Positions 35,833 to 43,737 of a DNA stretch of 64,000 bases are shown here, one piece after another. Each line of letters starts with the position of its first letter. The stretch's first letter is position 1. Source of the DNA: Fluviicola chungangensis (GTDB taxonomy: Bacteria; Bacteroidota; Bacteroidia; Flavobacteriales_D; Crocinitomicaceae). The translations under genes and the position numbers were made by a program. Below the pieces are notes generated by a model, which saw only the letters and a list, made by a program, of their open reading frames with translations, did not search any database and had not been told where the DNA came from. The stretch covers positions 62,001 through 126,000 of the forward strand of contig NZ_VLPL01000009.1 of NCBI RefSeq assembly GCF_007558725.1, read 5' to 3'.

Positions 35833-36876
35833 TTATTTGGATGAGATCGTCGAATGTTCGTTCAGGTAAGGACCGCCGGAAACAATCACATATTTGTATC
35901 CTTCCAGACCTTCCGAGATTTCGACCACGTTCTGGTCCAGATTCTCAATTTTCACCGGAACTTTCTTTACTGTTTTTTGATCATTCGAAATGAAAACAAA
36001 CCCATCGTCTGCATTTCCGTCCAGCAATGCCTCGTAAGGTATTTTCCAGTTCTCGGAAGTCTCCGAAAGTGTGATCGTTGCCTTTCCAAAAACCCCACTT
36101 GCCAAACCTTCCGGCAATTTTCCCAGGATTTCCAATTCTATGGTAAAGGTTCCGCTATATGGATCAATGCTTTCCGATTTGCGGGAAACTTTTGCTTTTA
36201 ACGTTTTGTTCCTGAAAACATCGGCCTGAACTTCTGCCGGATCACCGATCTTAATCTGGCTCCATTGCCGGTCACTCACCCCGACTTTTAATTTAAATGC
36301 GTTGGATCCTGCACCGTTCGTCTGGAAAACAGGAGTTCCGCTACTTACCAGCTGTCCCTGGTTCGCCATTTTCTTCAGGATATATCCATTGGAAACAGCT
36401 CTTATTTCTGCGTATTTCAGGTTGAACAAGGCAGATTGCAACTGCTCCTGTGCAACGTCAAAAGCGGTTTGGGCATTTTGCATTTGTTCCAGGGTTGCAT
36501 ACCCTTCTCTTTGCAGGTTTTTCGCGCGTTCCAAATCGCGCTTTGCTTTTTCAAGCCCCAATTTTGCCTGGCTCACAGCAGCTTTTACCAGTGTCAAATC
36601 CAAAGTTGCAAGTAATTGTCCTTTGTGCACTTTATCGCCCTCTTTGACATACAATTTCTGGATAATTCCTCCCGAAAGAAAGGACAAATAGGTTTCGTCG
36701 TCTGTAGTAAACTGACCGGAAACATGAATTTCCTCGTTGGAATTCATCGCCCGGATTGACTCCAGTTTTACAGGAATGACTTCCGTTTTGGGAATGTCGT
36801 TGGTTGGTTTTTCTTTCGAACCGCAAGAAGCCAGGATAACCGAAAGAAGCAATGCCGGAATGACTAAATTTTTCAT
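35833..36876 (-). CDS. RND efflux periplasmic adaptor (membrane fusion protein), lipoprotein
   Basis: The adaptor links the inner-membrane pump to the outer-membrane channel. A lipoprotein signal ends at LASC (Cys18). The chain then shows the lipoyl half-motif IQKLYVKEGDKVHKGQLLATLD and an alpha-helical hairpin at about residues 100-160 (KAKRDLERAKNLQREGYATLEQM). The second lipoyl half reads RAVSNGYILKKMANQGQLVSSG, followed by a beta-barrel and membrane-proximal domain. The length of 347 residues is normal. It lies between channel and pump genes with gaps of 14 and 33 bp. Confidence 0.92.
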   Translation of the reverse strand: MKNLVIPALLLSVILASCGSKEKPTNDIPKTEVIPVKLESIRAMNSNEEIHVSGQFTTDDETYLSFLSGGIIQKLYVKEGDKVHKGQLLATLDLTLVKAAVSQAKLGLEKAKRDLERAKNLQREGYATLEQMQNAQTAFDVAQEQLQSALFNLKYAEIRAVSNGYILKKMANQGQLVSSGTPVFQTNGAGSNAFKLKVGVSDRQWSQIKIGDPAEVQADVFRNKTLKAKVSRKSESIDPYSGTFTIELEILGKLPEGLASGVFGKATITLSETSENWKIPYEALLDGNADDGFVFISNDQKTVKKVPVKIENLDQNVVEISEGLEGYKYVIVSGGPYLNEHSTISSK

Positions 36877-36890
36877 AATCGAATAGTTTA

Positions 36891-38237
36891 TTAATTGAAT
36901 TTCAATGGATATGTTGCTGCTGCCCGCTCAAGTTCAGCCAGTGAACTCAAGTAATTTTGATATTGAATGAGGACAAACAATTCCGCGTTGATCACCTGAT
37001 TGGAGGCATCGATGAACTCAAGCTGATTGGTTAATCCTTCTCTGTTTGCACCGGAAACCAGCGCAAAATATTCTTTGGAAGCTTCTAACTGAACTTTAGC
37101 CGTTTCCCAGTTTTCCTGTGCGTTCAATACATTACGTAAGGCTTGTGTGCGTTGCAATTCCAGTTGCTGAGCTACCTGATCCAATTGCAAACGGGCATTT
37201 TCAAGATCGTATTTCGTTTGTTTGATTTGCTGTTGATTACGCGAACCGTTGTAGATCGGAATGGAAGCAGAAACACCAAACATGTAATAAGCCGATTTTC
37301 TGCTCACTTCCCAGTTTGTTCCCTGTGATCCCAAATCCAAAAATGCATTGATCTTCGGGACCCAGTAATTTTTGTTCATTCTCAAAACGGATTCCTGCAC
37401 GTCGATCGATTGATTGATCAATTGAAGTTCTTCCCGTTCCTGCTTGACTTCCAATTGCGGGTTCTCAGCCGTAGCTTCTTCTAAGATAATTTCCGAATCC
37501 AGTGGTTTGTTGATCAGGAAATTAAAATAGGCTTGTGCGTTTTTCAATTGGTTCTTTGCAGTAGAAACCGACGTATTCATCTTCATCAATTCTGTCTGAG
37601 CTTTTACCAGCGTTACTTTCAACCCTTTTCCCTGTTTGATCAAAGCTTCATTCAAAGCGACATTTTGTTCCAGGATCTTTTTATTCGACTCATACACTTC
37701 TACCGATTTGGAGGCCATGATCACGTTGTAATAAGCCACTTTGATATTCTTCACCAATTCGCGGGCATAAACCTGCATATCCAGGCTGGTCAACTCAACC
37801 TTTTGTTCCTGGATGCGCTTATTGGAAATCATATCCATATTCAGTAAAGGAACAGAAGTGCGGAGGTACGTATCGTAGAAATTATTCGGCAGGAAATTGA
37901 TCTGCTGATTTTGAATTTGTGGAAAAGCATTTGTACCGGTCATTTGGTTCAGGGTCGAATAAACCGGGTTCAGCATATCACCAACCGGGAGTTCTGAATA
38001 CCTTCCTCCTTCCGCAGTGGTATAGGAAGCATTGAAATTCACAGAAGGCAGGAAATTGCTTTTCGCTGTATTTAAAGTCAAAAGCGCTTTTTCCAATTGA
38101 ATTGAACGTTGCTTGAGTACCAAATTGGAGTCCAGCCCTTGGCGGATATAGTTCTCCAAAGCTCCCTGCGACCAGGAAAATGTATGTCCGAGCATACTTG
38201 CCGAAATCGCAAACAAAAGAATCATTTTTTGTCTCAT
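36891..38237 (-). CDS. TolC-family outer membrane efflux channel
   Basis: I use the ATG at 38237, which gives the signal peptide MRQKMILLFAISASMLG to FSWSQ; an ATG three codons earlier (38246) is equally possible. The longer TTG frame to 38306 overlaps tetR and is unlikely. The mature protein has the duplicated helical architecture of the outer membrane efflux protein family. Repeats begin SIQLEKALLTLNTAKSNFLPSVNF and QTKYDLENARLQLDQVAQQL, and the final segment is ASNQVINAELFVLIQYQNYL. It forms the outer duct of the pump system. A TetR-type operator lies directly upstream. Confidence 0.9.
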   Translation of the reverse strand: MRQKMILLFAISASMLGHTFSWSQGALENYIRQGLDSNLVLKQRSIQLEKALLTLNTAKSNFLPSVNFNASYTTAEGGRYSELPVGDMLNPVYSTLNQMTGTNAFPQIQNQQINFLPNNFYDTYLRTSVPLLNMDMISNKRIQEQKVELTSLDMQVYARELVKNIKVAYYNVIMASKSVEVYESNKKILEQNVALNEALIKQGKGLKVTLVKAQTELMKMNTSVSTAKNQLKNAQAYFNFLINKPLDSEIILEEATAENPQLEVKQEREELQLINQSIDVQESVLRMNKNYWVPKINAFLDLGSQGTNWEVSRKSAYYMFGVSASIPIYNGSRNQQQIKQTKYDLENARLQLDQVAQQLELQRTQALRNVLNAQENWETAKVQLEASKEYFALVSGANREGLTNQLEFIDASNQVINAELFVLIQYQNYLSSLAELERAAATYPLKFN

Positions 38238-38255
38238 AATAATCATTGTTATTTT

Positions 38256-38272
38256 ACTAAACAGTGTTAAGT
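38256..38272. promoter_or_regulatory. Probable TetR operator upstream of the efflux operon
   Basis: ACTAAACAGTGTTAAGT is a 17-bp palindrome with one mismatch that differs from the operator at 38933-38949 only at positions 4 and 9. It sits 19 bp before the tolC-type start codon, between the tetR stop and the operon, where bound repressor would block transcription into the efflux genes. Confidence 0.75.
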
Positions 38273-38286
38273 GACTAATAAAAAAA

Positions 38287-38907
38287 TTAGCGCCCGAAAG
38301 CGTCAAGCATTTTTAAGAACTCCGCAAAAGCCAAATCAACGATTTGCTCGCTTTTTTCTTCGTCCAGTACTTTGCAGCGACCGCGGTCATATAAATTACA
38401 CATTCCATGCAGTGTGGCCCACAAAAGGTAAGAACCCGCTTCTACATCATTGAAAGGAAGATAGCCCTGTTCCATACATTGTTGAACAGAAAACTTCAAG
38501 CCATCGAACGTGCTCATTCCCTCTTGCCAAACTTCGTGATCTTCATCCAGTTTGTTCATCGGCGATTTCTGCACGAACATCAGGTCGTAATAATCCGGAT
38601 GTTCCATGGCAAAACGAATATAAACACGCCCCATTGCCTTGATGCGTTCAAGCGGATTCTCAACCAGGTTCAGCACCTCCATTTTGCTGGCCAGTAATTG
38701 AAATCCCTCGGAATGAAGTGCGAATAAAATCGCATCTTTATCCTTGTAATACAAATAAATTGTTGTGGGGCTGTATTCAATTTTTTGCGCAATCGAACGA
38801 ATGGACGTCTGGTCAAAGCCCTTTTCCAAAAATACCTCACGAGCAGCTGTGAGAATGCTTTTTTGCAATACTTCTTTTTCCCGTTCCTTACGTTCGTTTA
38901 TTCCCAT
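38287..38907 (-). CDS. TetR-family repressor of the adjacent efflux operon
   Basis: The preferred ATG is at 38907 (product starts MGINERKEREKEVLQ). The N-terminal helix-turn-helix (about residues 16-62) reads ILTAAREVFLEKGFDQTSIR and SIAQKIEYSPTTIYLYYKDKD, the typical TetR pattern with a YLYYKDK end. The C-terminal ligand domain of about 150 residues contains a TetR_C-type HPDYYDLMFVQ segment. It lies immediately upstream of the RND operon on the same strand, and matching palindromes flank the gene, so it most likely represses both itself and the pump until an inducer binds. Confidence 0.9.
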   Translation of the reverse strand: MGINERKEREKEVLQKSILTAAREVFLEKGFDQTSIRSIAQKIEYSPTTIYLYYKDKDAILFALHSEGFQLLASKMEVLNLVENPLERIKAMGRVYIRFAMEHPDYYDLMFVQKSPMNKLDEDHEVWQEGMSTFDGLKFSVQQCMEQGYLPFNDVEAGSYLLWATLHGMCNLYDRGRCKVLDEEKSEQIVDLAFAEFLKMLDAFGR

Positions 38908-38925
38908 TTTGAATATTGAATGGTA

Positions 38926-38956
38926 CAAATATACTTAACACTGTTAAGTTTCCAAA
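38926..38956 (-). promoter_or_regulatory. Promoter of the tetR-efflux unit, with the operator in its spacer
   Basis: On the minus strand TTTG (38953-38956) and TATATTTG (38926-38933) fit the Bacteroidota consensus with a 19-bp spacer. The 17-bp operator occupies nearly the whole spacer. Transcription would start near 38919. Confidence 0.75.
38933..38949. promoter_or_regulatory. Perfect 17-bp palindrome, probable TetR operator
   Basis: ACTTAACACTGTTAAGT is a perfect palindrome with one central base. It lies between the -33 and -7 elements of the tetR promoter. The near-identical copy at 38256-38272 supports a repressor-binding role. Confidence 0.8.
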
Positions 38957-39057
38957 TTTTATTTCGAAAAAAATGCAAGAAAAATGATTTTTTATTTCTC
39001 TAAGCCTCCAGATAGCTGATTGAAACTAACAGTATATTTAAGAAAATAAGGAGACGA

Positions 39058-40152
39058 TCAATTAATTTTCAACAACCCGATCAATCGATCTATTTCTTCT
39101 TTCGTATTGAATGCATGGAGGCAAATACGCAGCCGCTGTGCACCGGCCGGAACAGTTGGTGGTAAAATGGCTTTTATGGCGAAACCGGCATCTTGTAATT
39201 CTGCAGCCTTCATTTTGCATAATTCCAAATCAGGAAACGCAATCACCTGAATCGGGGAATCTGCAGAACTGGAGGTCGACCGGACACTTTTAGTAAAATG
39301 AGCAATATTTGCCTGTAATTGTTTGCGTAAAATATCCTGTTTGCTTCTTTCGACCTGATTCAGGATGTGGACATACACAGCTTCCGGCAAGGCTGTCGTG
39401 TAAATAAACGAACGGGCAAAATTGATCAGGTATTGCCGTACCTCAACCGAACAACACACAGCCGCTCCATGTGCTCCATAAGCCTTTCCAAAAGTGAACA
39501 GGCGGATAAAAACAGCATCTGCAATTCCCAATTCTTCGCACAATCCTTTGCCTTCCTTCCCGAAAACACCGCCGGAATGCGCTTCGTCAACGATCAGCAG
39601 TGCACCAAACTTTTCACACAGCCTGCTCATTTCAATCAAAGGAGCAAGATCCCCATCCATGCTGTAAAGAGATTCTACCGCAACGAAAACAGTTCCTTGT
39701 CCCATCGCTGAAGCTTTTGGCGACATGCGATCTGCTTTCTTCAGCTTTTTTTCCAGGTCCGCAACATCGTTGTGCCTAAACGAAAAGGAAGTGGCGAAAC
39801 TCAGGCGAATTCCATCGCGAACGGAGGCATGGACGTATTCATCGTACAAAATAATATCTCCTTTTTGCGGTAAAGAAGAGAACAAGCCCACATTGGCATC
39901 GTATCCGGAATTAAAGATCAGGGCCGCTTCGGATTGAAAATGAAGGGCAAGCTGCCTTTCAACATTTTCTACCGCTTTCGAATTCCCGGAAATTAAGCGC
40001 GACCCCGTGCTTCCGGTTATTTTTATGGACTGTTCTTTTCCAGCCAGTCCCAAGTAGTCGTTCGACCAGAAATCGATGTGATTATCAAACGACAAAAGGG
40101 AGCGTAAACTCCTCTTTTTTATTCTATCCTTTAATTTGTCCTGAAATTTCAA
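39058..40152 (-). CDS. bioF: 8-amino-7-oxononanoate synthase or related PLP acyltransferase
   Basis: BioF condenses pimeloyl-ACP or pimeloyl-CoA with alanine in biotin synthesis. The 364-residue protein shows the alpha-oxoamine synthase marks: GSTGSRLISGN near residue 47, FNSGYDANVG, DEYVHASVRDG, SLYSMDGDLAPL, VDEAHSGGVFG (PLP-contacting Asp189) and TFGKAYGAHGA (PLP lysine near 223). The best start is a TTG at 40152: the frame upstream runs straight into the bioB stop 9 bp earlier, with no ATG. It follows bioB directly and is cotranscribed. KBL-type ligases are related, but the bioB context supports bioF. Confidence 0.9.
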   Translation of the reverse strand: MKFQDKLKDRIKKRSLRSLLSFDNHIDFWSNDYLGLAGKEQSIKITGSTGSRLISGNSKAVENVERQLALHFQSEAALIFNSGYDANVGLFSSLPQKGDIILYDEYVHASVRDGIRLSFATSFSFRHNDVADLEKKLKKADRMSPKASAMGQGTVFVAVESLYSMDGDLAPLIEMSRLCEKFGALLIVDEAHSGGVFGKEGKGLCEELGIADAVFIRLFTFGKAYGAHGAAVCCSVEVRQYLINFARSFIYTTALPEAVYVHILNQVERSKQDILRKQLQANIAHFTKSVRSTSSSADSPIQVIAFPDLELCKMKAAELQDAGFAIKAILPPTVPAGAQRLRICLHAFNTKEEIDRLIGLLKIN

Positions 40153-40161
40153 GCCGATGGT

Positions 40162-41256
40162 TTAAGAAACGGTCACTTTACGCGGAGCAAATCCCTGCGA
40201 TGCAATTTTCGCCTCTGCCAGTTCTTTTGCACGCTGAGCTTCTTTTTCTTTTCTCGCTGCGATGATCGGATCCGGTTTCGAAACCGGTTGTTCACCGTCA
40301 GCAAATGCTTCTTTCGGAATTAATCCCAAAATTTCGAACATTTCTTTGTCTTCATTGAACTCCGGATTCGGAGTTGTCAATAACTTATCTCCTGCAAAAA
40401 TAGATCCTGCTCCTGCCATAAAACACAAAGCCTGACCTTCCATCGTCATTTTTGTTCTTCCTGCGGATAAACGCACGACGGCTTCCGGGAATGCGATGCG
40501 TGTAGTTGCAACCATGCGGATCATTTCCCACTGTTCGATCGGTTTTTGGTCTTCCAGCGGTGTTCCTTCAACTGCAACCAGCGCGTTGATCGGAATGGAT
40601 TCCGGTGGATTCTCCATTTCCATATAGCTCATCAATAAACCTACACGGTCTTCGATCGCTTCACCCATTCCGATGATCCCTCCGGAACAAACGGTCAAGC
40701 CTGCTTTTTTCGCATTGTCAATTGTATTCAAACGGTCTTCGTATTCACGGGTGGAAATAACATCTCCGTAGAATTCCTTGGAAGAATCCAGGTTGTGGTT
40801 ATACGCAAACAAACCGGCATTTTTCAACCGGTGTGCCTGGTCTTCGTTCATCATCCCAAGTGTTGCACACACTTCCATTCCAAGATTGTTTACTGCTGCC
40901 ACCATTTCGATTACATTGTCAAAATCTTTATTGTCGCGGACTTCTCTCCATGCAGCTCCCATACACAAACGGGACGAACCGTTTGCCTGTGCATTTTTCG
41001 CCTGTTCGATCACCGATTCAACCGTCATTAATTTATGAGCTTCCACATCCGTGTGATAACGAGCTGCCTGCGGACAATATCCGCAGTCTTCCGGACAACC
41101 ACCCGTTTTGATGCTCAACAAAGAAGACATCTGAACTTCTCTCGGGTTATGAAATTGACGGTGTATCGTTGCTGCTTCAAAAACCAGCTCCAACAGCGGT
41201 TTGTTGTATAATTCCAGTAAGCTTTCTTTCGTTTTGTATGCGGGGTTTACTTTCAT
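40162..41256 (-). CDS. bioB: Biotin synthase
   Basis: BioB is a radical SAM enzyme that inserts sulfur into dethiobiotin. The 364-residue sequence has the radical SAM cysteines CPEDCGYC (Cys54, 58, 61), MCMGAAWRE-type residues (here SRLCMGAAWREVRDN), NHNLDSSKEFYGDVISTREYEDRLNT and VRLSAGRTKM near the second cluster arginine. The C-terminus carries an extra basic, Ala/Glu-rich tail (about 30 residues) beyond the usual end. It is the first gene of a bioB-bioF unit with a -7 element upstream. bioA and bioD are not in the window. Confidence 0.96.
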   Translation of the reverse strand: MKVNPAYKTKESLLELYNKPLLELVFEAATIHRQFHNPREVQMSSLLSIKTGGCPEDCGYCPQAARYHTDVEAHKLMTVESVIEQAKNAQANGSSRLCMGAAWREVRDNKDFDNVIEMVAAVNNLGMEVCATLGMMNEDQAHRLKNAGLFAYNHNLDSSKEFYGDVISTREYEDRLNTIDNAKKAGLTVCSGGIIGMGEAIEDRVGLLMSYMEMENPPESIPINALVAVEGTPLEDQKPIEQWEMIRMVATTRIAFPEAVVRLSAGRTKMTMEGQALCFMAGAGSIFAGDKLLTTPNPEFNEDKEMFEILGLIPKEAFADGEQPVSKPDPIIAARKEKEAQRAKELAEAKIASQGFAPRKVTVS

Positions 41257-41276
41257 ATCTGAATTCTTAATGCGAA

Positions 41277-41284
41277 CAAATATA
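41277..41284 (-). promoter_or_regulatory. -7 element of the bioB-bioF promoter
   Basis: The minus strand reads TATATTTG, a full match to TAnnTTTG, with transcription starting about 21-26 nt from the bioB ATG. A good -33 element is not visible at the expected distance, so strength is uncertain. Confidence 0.5.
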
Positions 41285-41369
41285 CGAAGTCTCCTGAAGG
41301 TGGCGTCTACTTGTGTTTTGAAATTATGAACAGAAATCGATTATCTTTATAAGACGAATATTTCAACGG

Positions 41370-41864
41370 ATGAATCAGGAAATACCTCACATCAGAGCTT
41401 ACAGGGATTCCGACAAGGATTCCTGTATGGAAATGTTCAAAACAAACGTTCCGAAGTATTTCACCCCGGAAGAAGTCGATGAATACGAACGATTTTTAAC
41501 AAAACTCAGCAACCGGGAAGCAACAGACAATCCACCGTACTATGTAATGGAGTTGGAAAAGACGCTTATTGGTTGCGGTGGGTTCGGAGAAAAGAACGGA
41601 ATTGACGGAACAGCCTCTATAACGTTCGTGTGGGGAATGATCCACAGGGATTACCACAAACAAAGATTCGGGGAACAGCTTTTGCGATTTCGATTAGCAG
41701 AAATTCCCGTTCATTTTCCAAACAAACCCATAATCCTTGACACCACCCAGTTTTCACACACCTTTTTTGAAAAATACGGATTCAGAACGGTGAAACTAAC
41801 GGAAAATGGCTACGGAAAAGGAATGCACCGGTACGATATGGTACTGGAAACGTTAAGACTTTAG
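41370..41864 (+). CDS. GNAT-family N-acetyltransferase
   Basis: The 164-residue protein has the GNAT layout: an N-terminal HIRAYRDSDKDSCMEMF strand and helix, the central ELEKTLIGCGGFGEKNG beta-hairpin, FVWGMIHRDYHKQRFGEQLL covering the acetyl-CoA-binding loop (RDYHKQRFG, a variant of Q/RxxGxG/A), and FFEKYGFRTVKLTENGYG near the end. The acceptor substrate is unknown. It stands alone between the biotin genes and ispF and is read in the opposite direction to both. Confidence 0.85.
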   Translation: MNQEIPHIRAYRDSDKDSCMEMFKTNVPKYFTPEEVDEYERFLTKLSNREATDNPPYYVMELEKTLIGCGGFGEKNGIDGTASITFVWGMIHRDYHKQRFGEQLLRFRLAEIPVHFPNKPIILDTTQFSHTFFEKYGFRTVKLTENGYGKGMHRYDMVLETLRL

Positions 41865-41930
41865 GTCTCGATAGTTATCGGGATTAAGATTTCAAATTGC
41901 ATCAACCGGGACCAATTCAAGTCCTAATAT

Positions 41931-42410
41931 CTAACTCTTCGAAACGAGGCAAACAGCATATGCTTTCACCGCTTCTCCCGCCCCGAATGAATCTACGTTT
42001 TCATGAGTGGTTGCTTTGATGGAAACGCGATCAGCTTCCACTTCCAGCAAGCCGGCAAGAATGGTTTGCATTTGGGGAATGTGCGGGTTAACCTTCGGCT
42101 GTTCCAAGATGACCGTTGCATCGATATTGACTACTGAAAATTGTTTCTCCTTAATCAAAGTCATCACATTTTTCAGGAGAATCTTCGAATCAATTCCTTT
42201 GTATTGCGGATCGGTATCTGAAAAATGATACCCGATATCGCGCAGGTTCAAAGCTCCCAATAAGGCATCACATATGGCATGAATCAGGACATCGGCATCC
42301 GAATGACCGACGGCACCAAACGAAGAAGGGAGTTTTAAACCTCCCAACCAAAATTCGCGTCCTTCCTCCAAACGGTGAACATCTACCCCGAAACCAATCC
42401 GAATGTCCAT
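41931..42410 (-). CDS. ispF: 2-C-methyl-D-erythritol 2,4-cyclodiphosphate synthase
   Basis: IspF closes the cyclic diphosphate in the non-mevalonate isoprenoid pathway. The 159-residue trimer subunit shows the zinc site DVHR (Asp10, His12) and HSDADVLIHAICDALLGA with its His ligand. DIGYHFSDTDPQYKGIDS and KATTHENVDSFGAGEAVKAYAV, the C-terminal signature, follow. The length is normal. The start codon overlaps the porV stop (TAATG), so it is translationally coupled to porV and lies at the end of the porU-porV unit. Confidence 0.96.
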   Translation of the reverse strand: MDIRIGFGVDVHRLEEGREFWLGGLKLPSSFGAVGHSDADVLIHAICDALLGALNLRDIGYHFSDTDPQYKGIDSKILLKNVMTLIKEKQFSVVNIDATVILEQPKVNPHIPQMQTILAGLLEVEADRVSIKATTHENVDSFGAGEAVKAYAVCLVSKS

Positions 42411-43678
42411 TATTCAGGCTTAGACTCCTTATCATTCATTTTATCACCCAAAGTAAAACGAAGGGTAAAACGCATCGTGTTTGCCAATGGATTATTTCTT
42501 TTCAATGCTGCCAGATAGGAGAAATCAAAACTGAAAATATTGTATTTAAACCCAACTCCCATCGTAAAGAACTGGCGGCCTCCTTTGGAAATGTTTTCGT
42601 AGAAATAACCACCGCGAAGGGCAAAAATATTGTTATACCAGTACTCCAATCCGGAACCGATCATGATCTCGCGCATTTCTTCACCGAACTTGGACCCCTT
42701 TTTAACCTGGTAAGTTCCATCTCCGTTATCGATCGGATCTCCGTTTTCGTCTTTGAGAACTCTTCCGGGAGCATCGTAAAACGATTGCACCATACCGGCA
42801 ATCACACCTACATCATTGTTCTTCCCGGAAATCAGCGTTTGTTCCCCATTGATTGTTGCATACACAGGCGGTGTCGGAACTAATAACTTAGCGATGTCCA
42901 CACTTACTGTCAAACTGTTGTATTTGTCAATTTTCGCTGTGTAAGCATTCCCGATTTTCAAGGTTGTCGGCAAGAAATCTCTTCGAGCATTTGCAGAGTA
43001 AGCAACCTTGTTACCAATATTGGTAATTGTAACTCCCAGGGCATAAACTCCATTGACTTTAAACCAATTGATATCTTCAGTTCTGTAAGCATATGAAATG
43101 TCTGCAATACCTGCAATCGCAGCCTTTGTTTCTGTTCCTTGTGTCACCAAACCACCTGTCAGATTGGAATAAGCAAATTTTCCGTTCACACCGATACTGT
43201 GTTTCTCTGCTAGTTTAAATGCATATCCCAAGGTCAATTCAAATTCATTCGGTTTAAACTCGCGAATCGTGTTTCCCGCATTGTCGGTAAAAGTAATTTC
43301 CCCCAAACTAAAATAGCGTAAAGCTCCACCGATCACATGTCTTTCACCCACTCTTGAGTAACCGGAAAGATAAGAAAGGTGCATGTCATTTGTTAATTGT
43401 CTCAGCCATGGTGTATAACTCACACCGATTTCCGATTTGGCTTCGGAAAAATTAAGCATTGCGGTATTCCACATAATGGAAGATGAATTCGGACTCAAAG
43501 CTGTTCCTGCATCACCCATTGCCCCTGATCTTGAATCCGGATTGATTCCCAGGAAAGGCAATGCTGTTGTGATTGTATTTAATTGAATATCATTTTGAGT
43601 CACTCCTTGTCCGTTTGCCTGAGAGAATGATAAAAAACCTACAAAAAGATTAATAACTAGTAATTTATGTGATAACAT
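42410..43678 (-). CDS. porV: T9SS outer membrane protein PorV (LptO)
   Basis: PorV is the outer-membrane shuttle that carries T9SS cargo from the translocon to PorU for signal removal and attachment. I place the start at the ATG at 43678 (MLSHKLLVINLFVGF, then signal cleavage near ANGQ); a TTG at 43705 would fall inside the promoter. The FadL-like 14-stranded barrel is marked by LPFLGINPDSRSGAMGDAGTA near the N-terminus, SSIMWNTAMLNF, and strands ending in TMRFTLRFTLGDK. Gene order porU-porV with gldJ nearby matches the Flavobacterium johnsoniae locus (Fjoh_1555-1557), which supports the call. Confidence 0.93.
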   Translation of the reverse strand: MLSHKLLVINLFVGFLSFSQANGQGVTQNDIQLNTITTALPFLGINPDSRSGAMGDAGTALSPNSSSIMWNTAMLNFSEAKSEIGVSYTPWLRQLTNDMHLSYLSGYSRVGERHVIGGALRYFSLGEITFTDNAGNTIREFKPNEFELTLGYAFKLAEKHSIGVNGKFAYSNLTGGLVTQGTETKAAIAGIADISYAYRTEDINWFKVNGVYALGVTITNIGNKVAYSANARRDFLPTTLKIGNAYTAKIDKYNSLTVSVDIAKLLVPTPPVYATINGEQTLISGKNNDVGVIAGMVQSFYDAPGRVLKDENGDPIDNGDGTYQVKKGSKFGEEMREIMIGSGLEYWYNNIFALRGGYFYENISKGGRQFFTMGVGFKYNIFSFDFSYLAALKRNNPLANTMRFTLRFTLGDKMNDKESKPE

Positions 43679-43702
43679 CAATGTTTTCAGTTTTAATTGT
43701 GA

Positions 43703-43720
43703 CAAAAATACGCAAAACTA
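43703..43720 (-). promoter_or_regulatory. -7 elements before porV
   Basis: On the minus strand TATTTTTG (43703-43710) and TAGTTTTG (43713-43720) both match TAnnTTTG. The nearer one would place the transcript start about 19 nt before the porV ATG. porV could therefore be transcribed independently of porU. Confidence 0.5.
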
Positions 43721-43737
43721 GGACTTTTATTGTGCAA

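Noticed and set aside
32740-38237. Heavy-metal (CusA-type) specificity for the RND system
   Set aside because: I see no methionine-rich metal motifs in the pump or adaptor; drug-type HAE1 similarity is better, and the substrate is left open.
43679-43705. Longer porV reading frame from a TTG at 43705
   Set aside because: The extension adds no signal-peptide character and overlaps a TAnnTTTG box; the ATG at 43678 gives a proper signal peptide.
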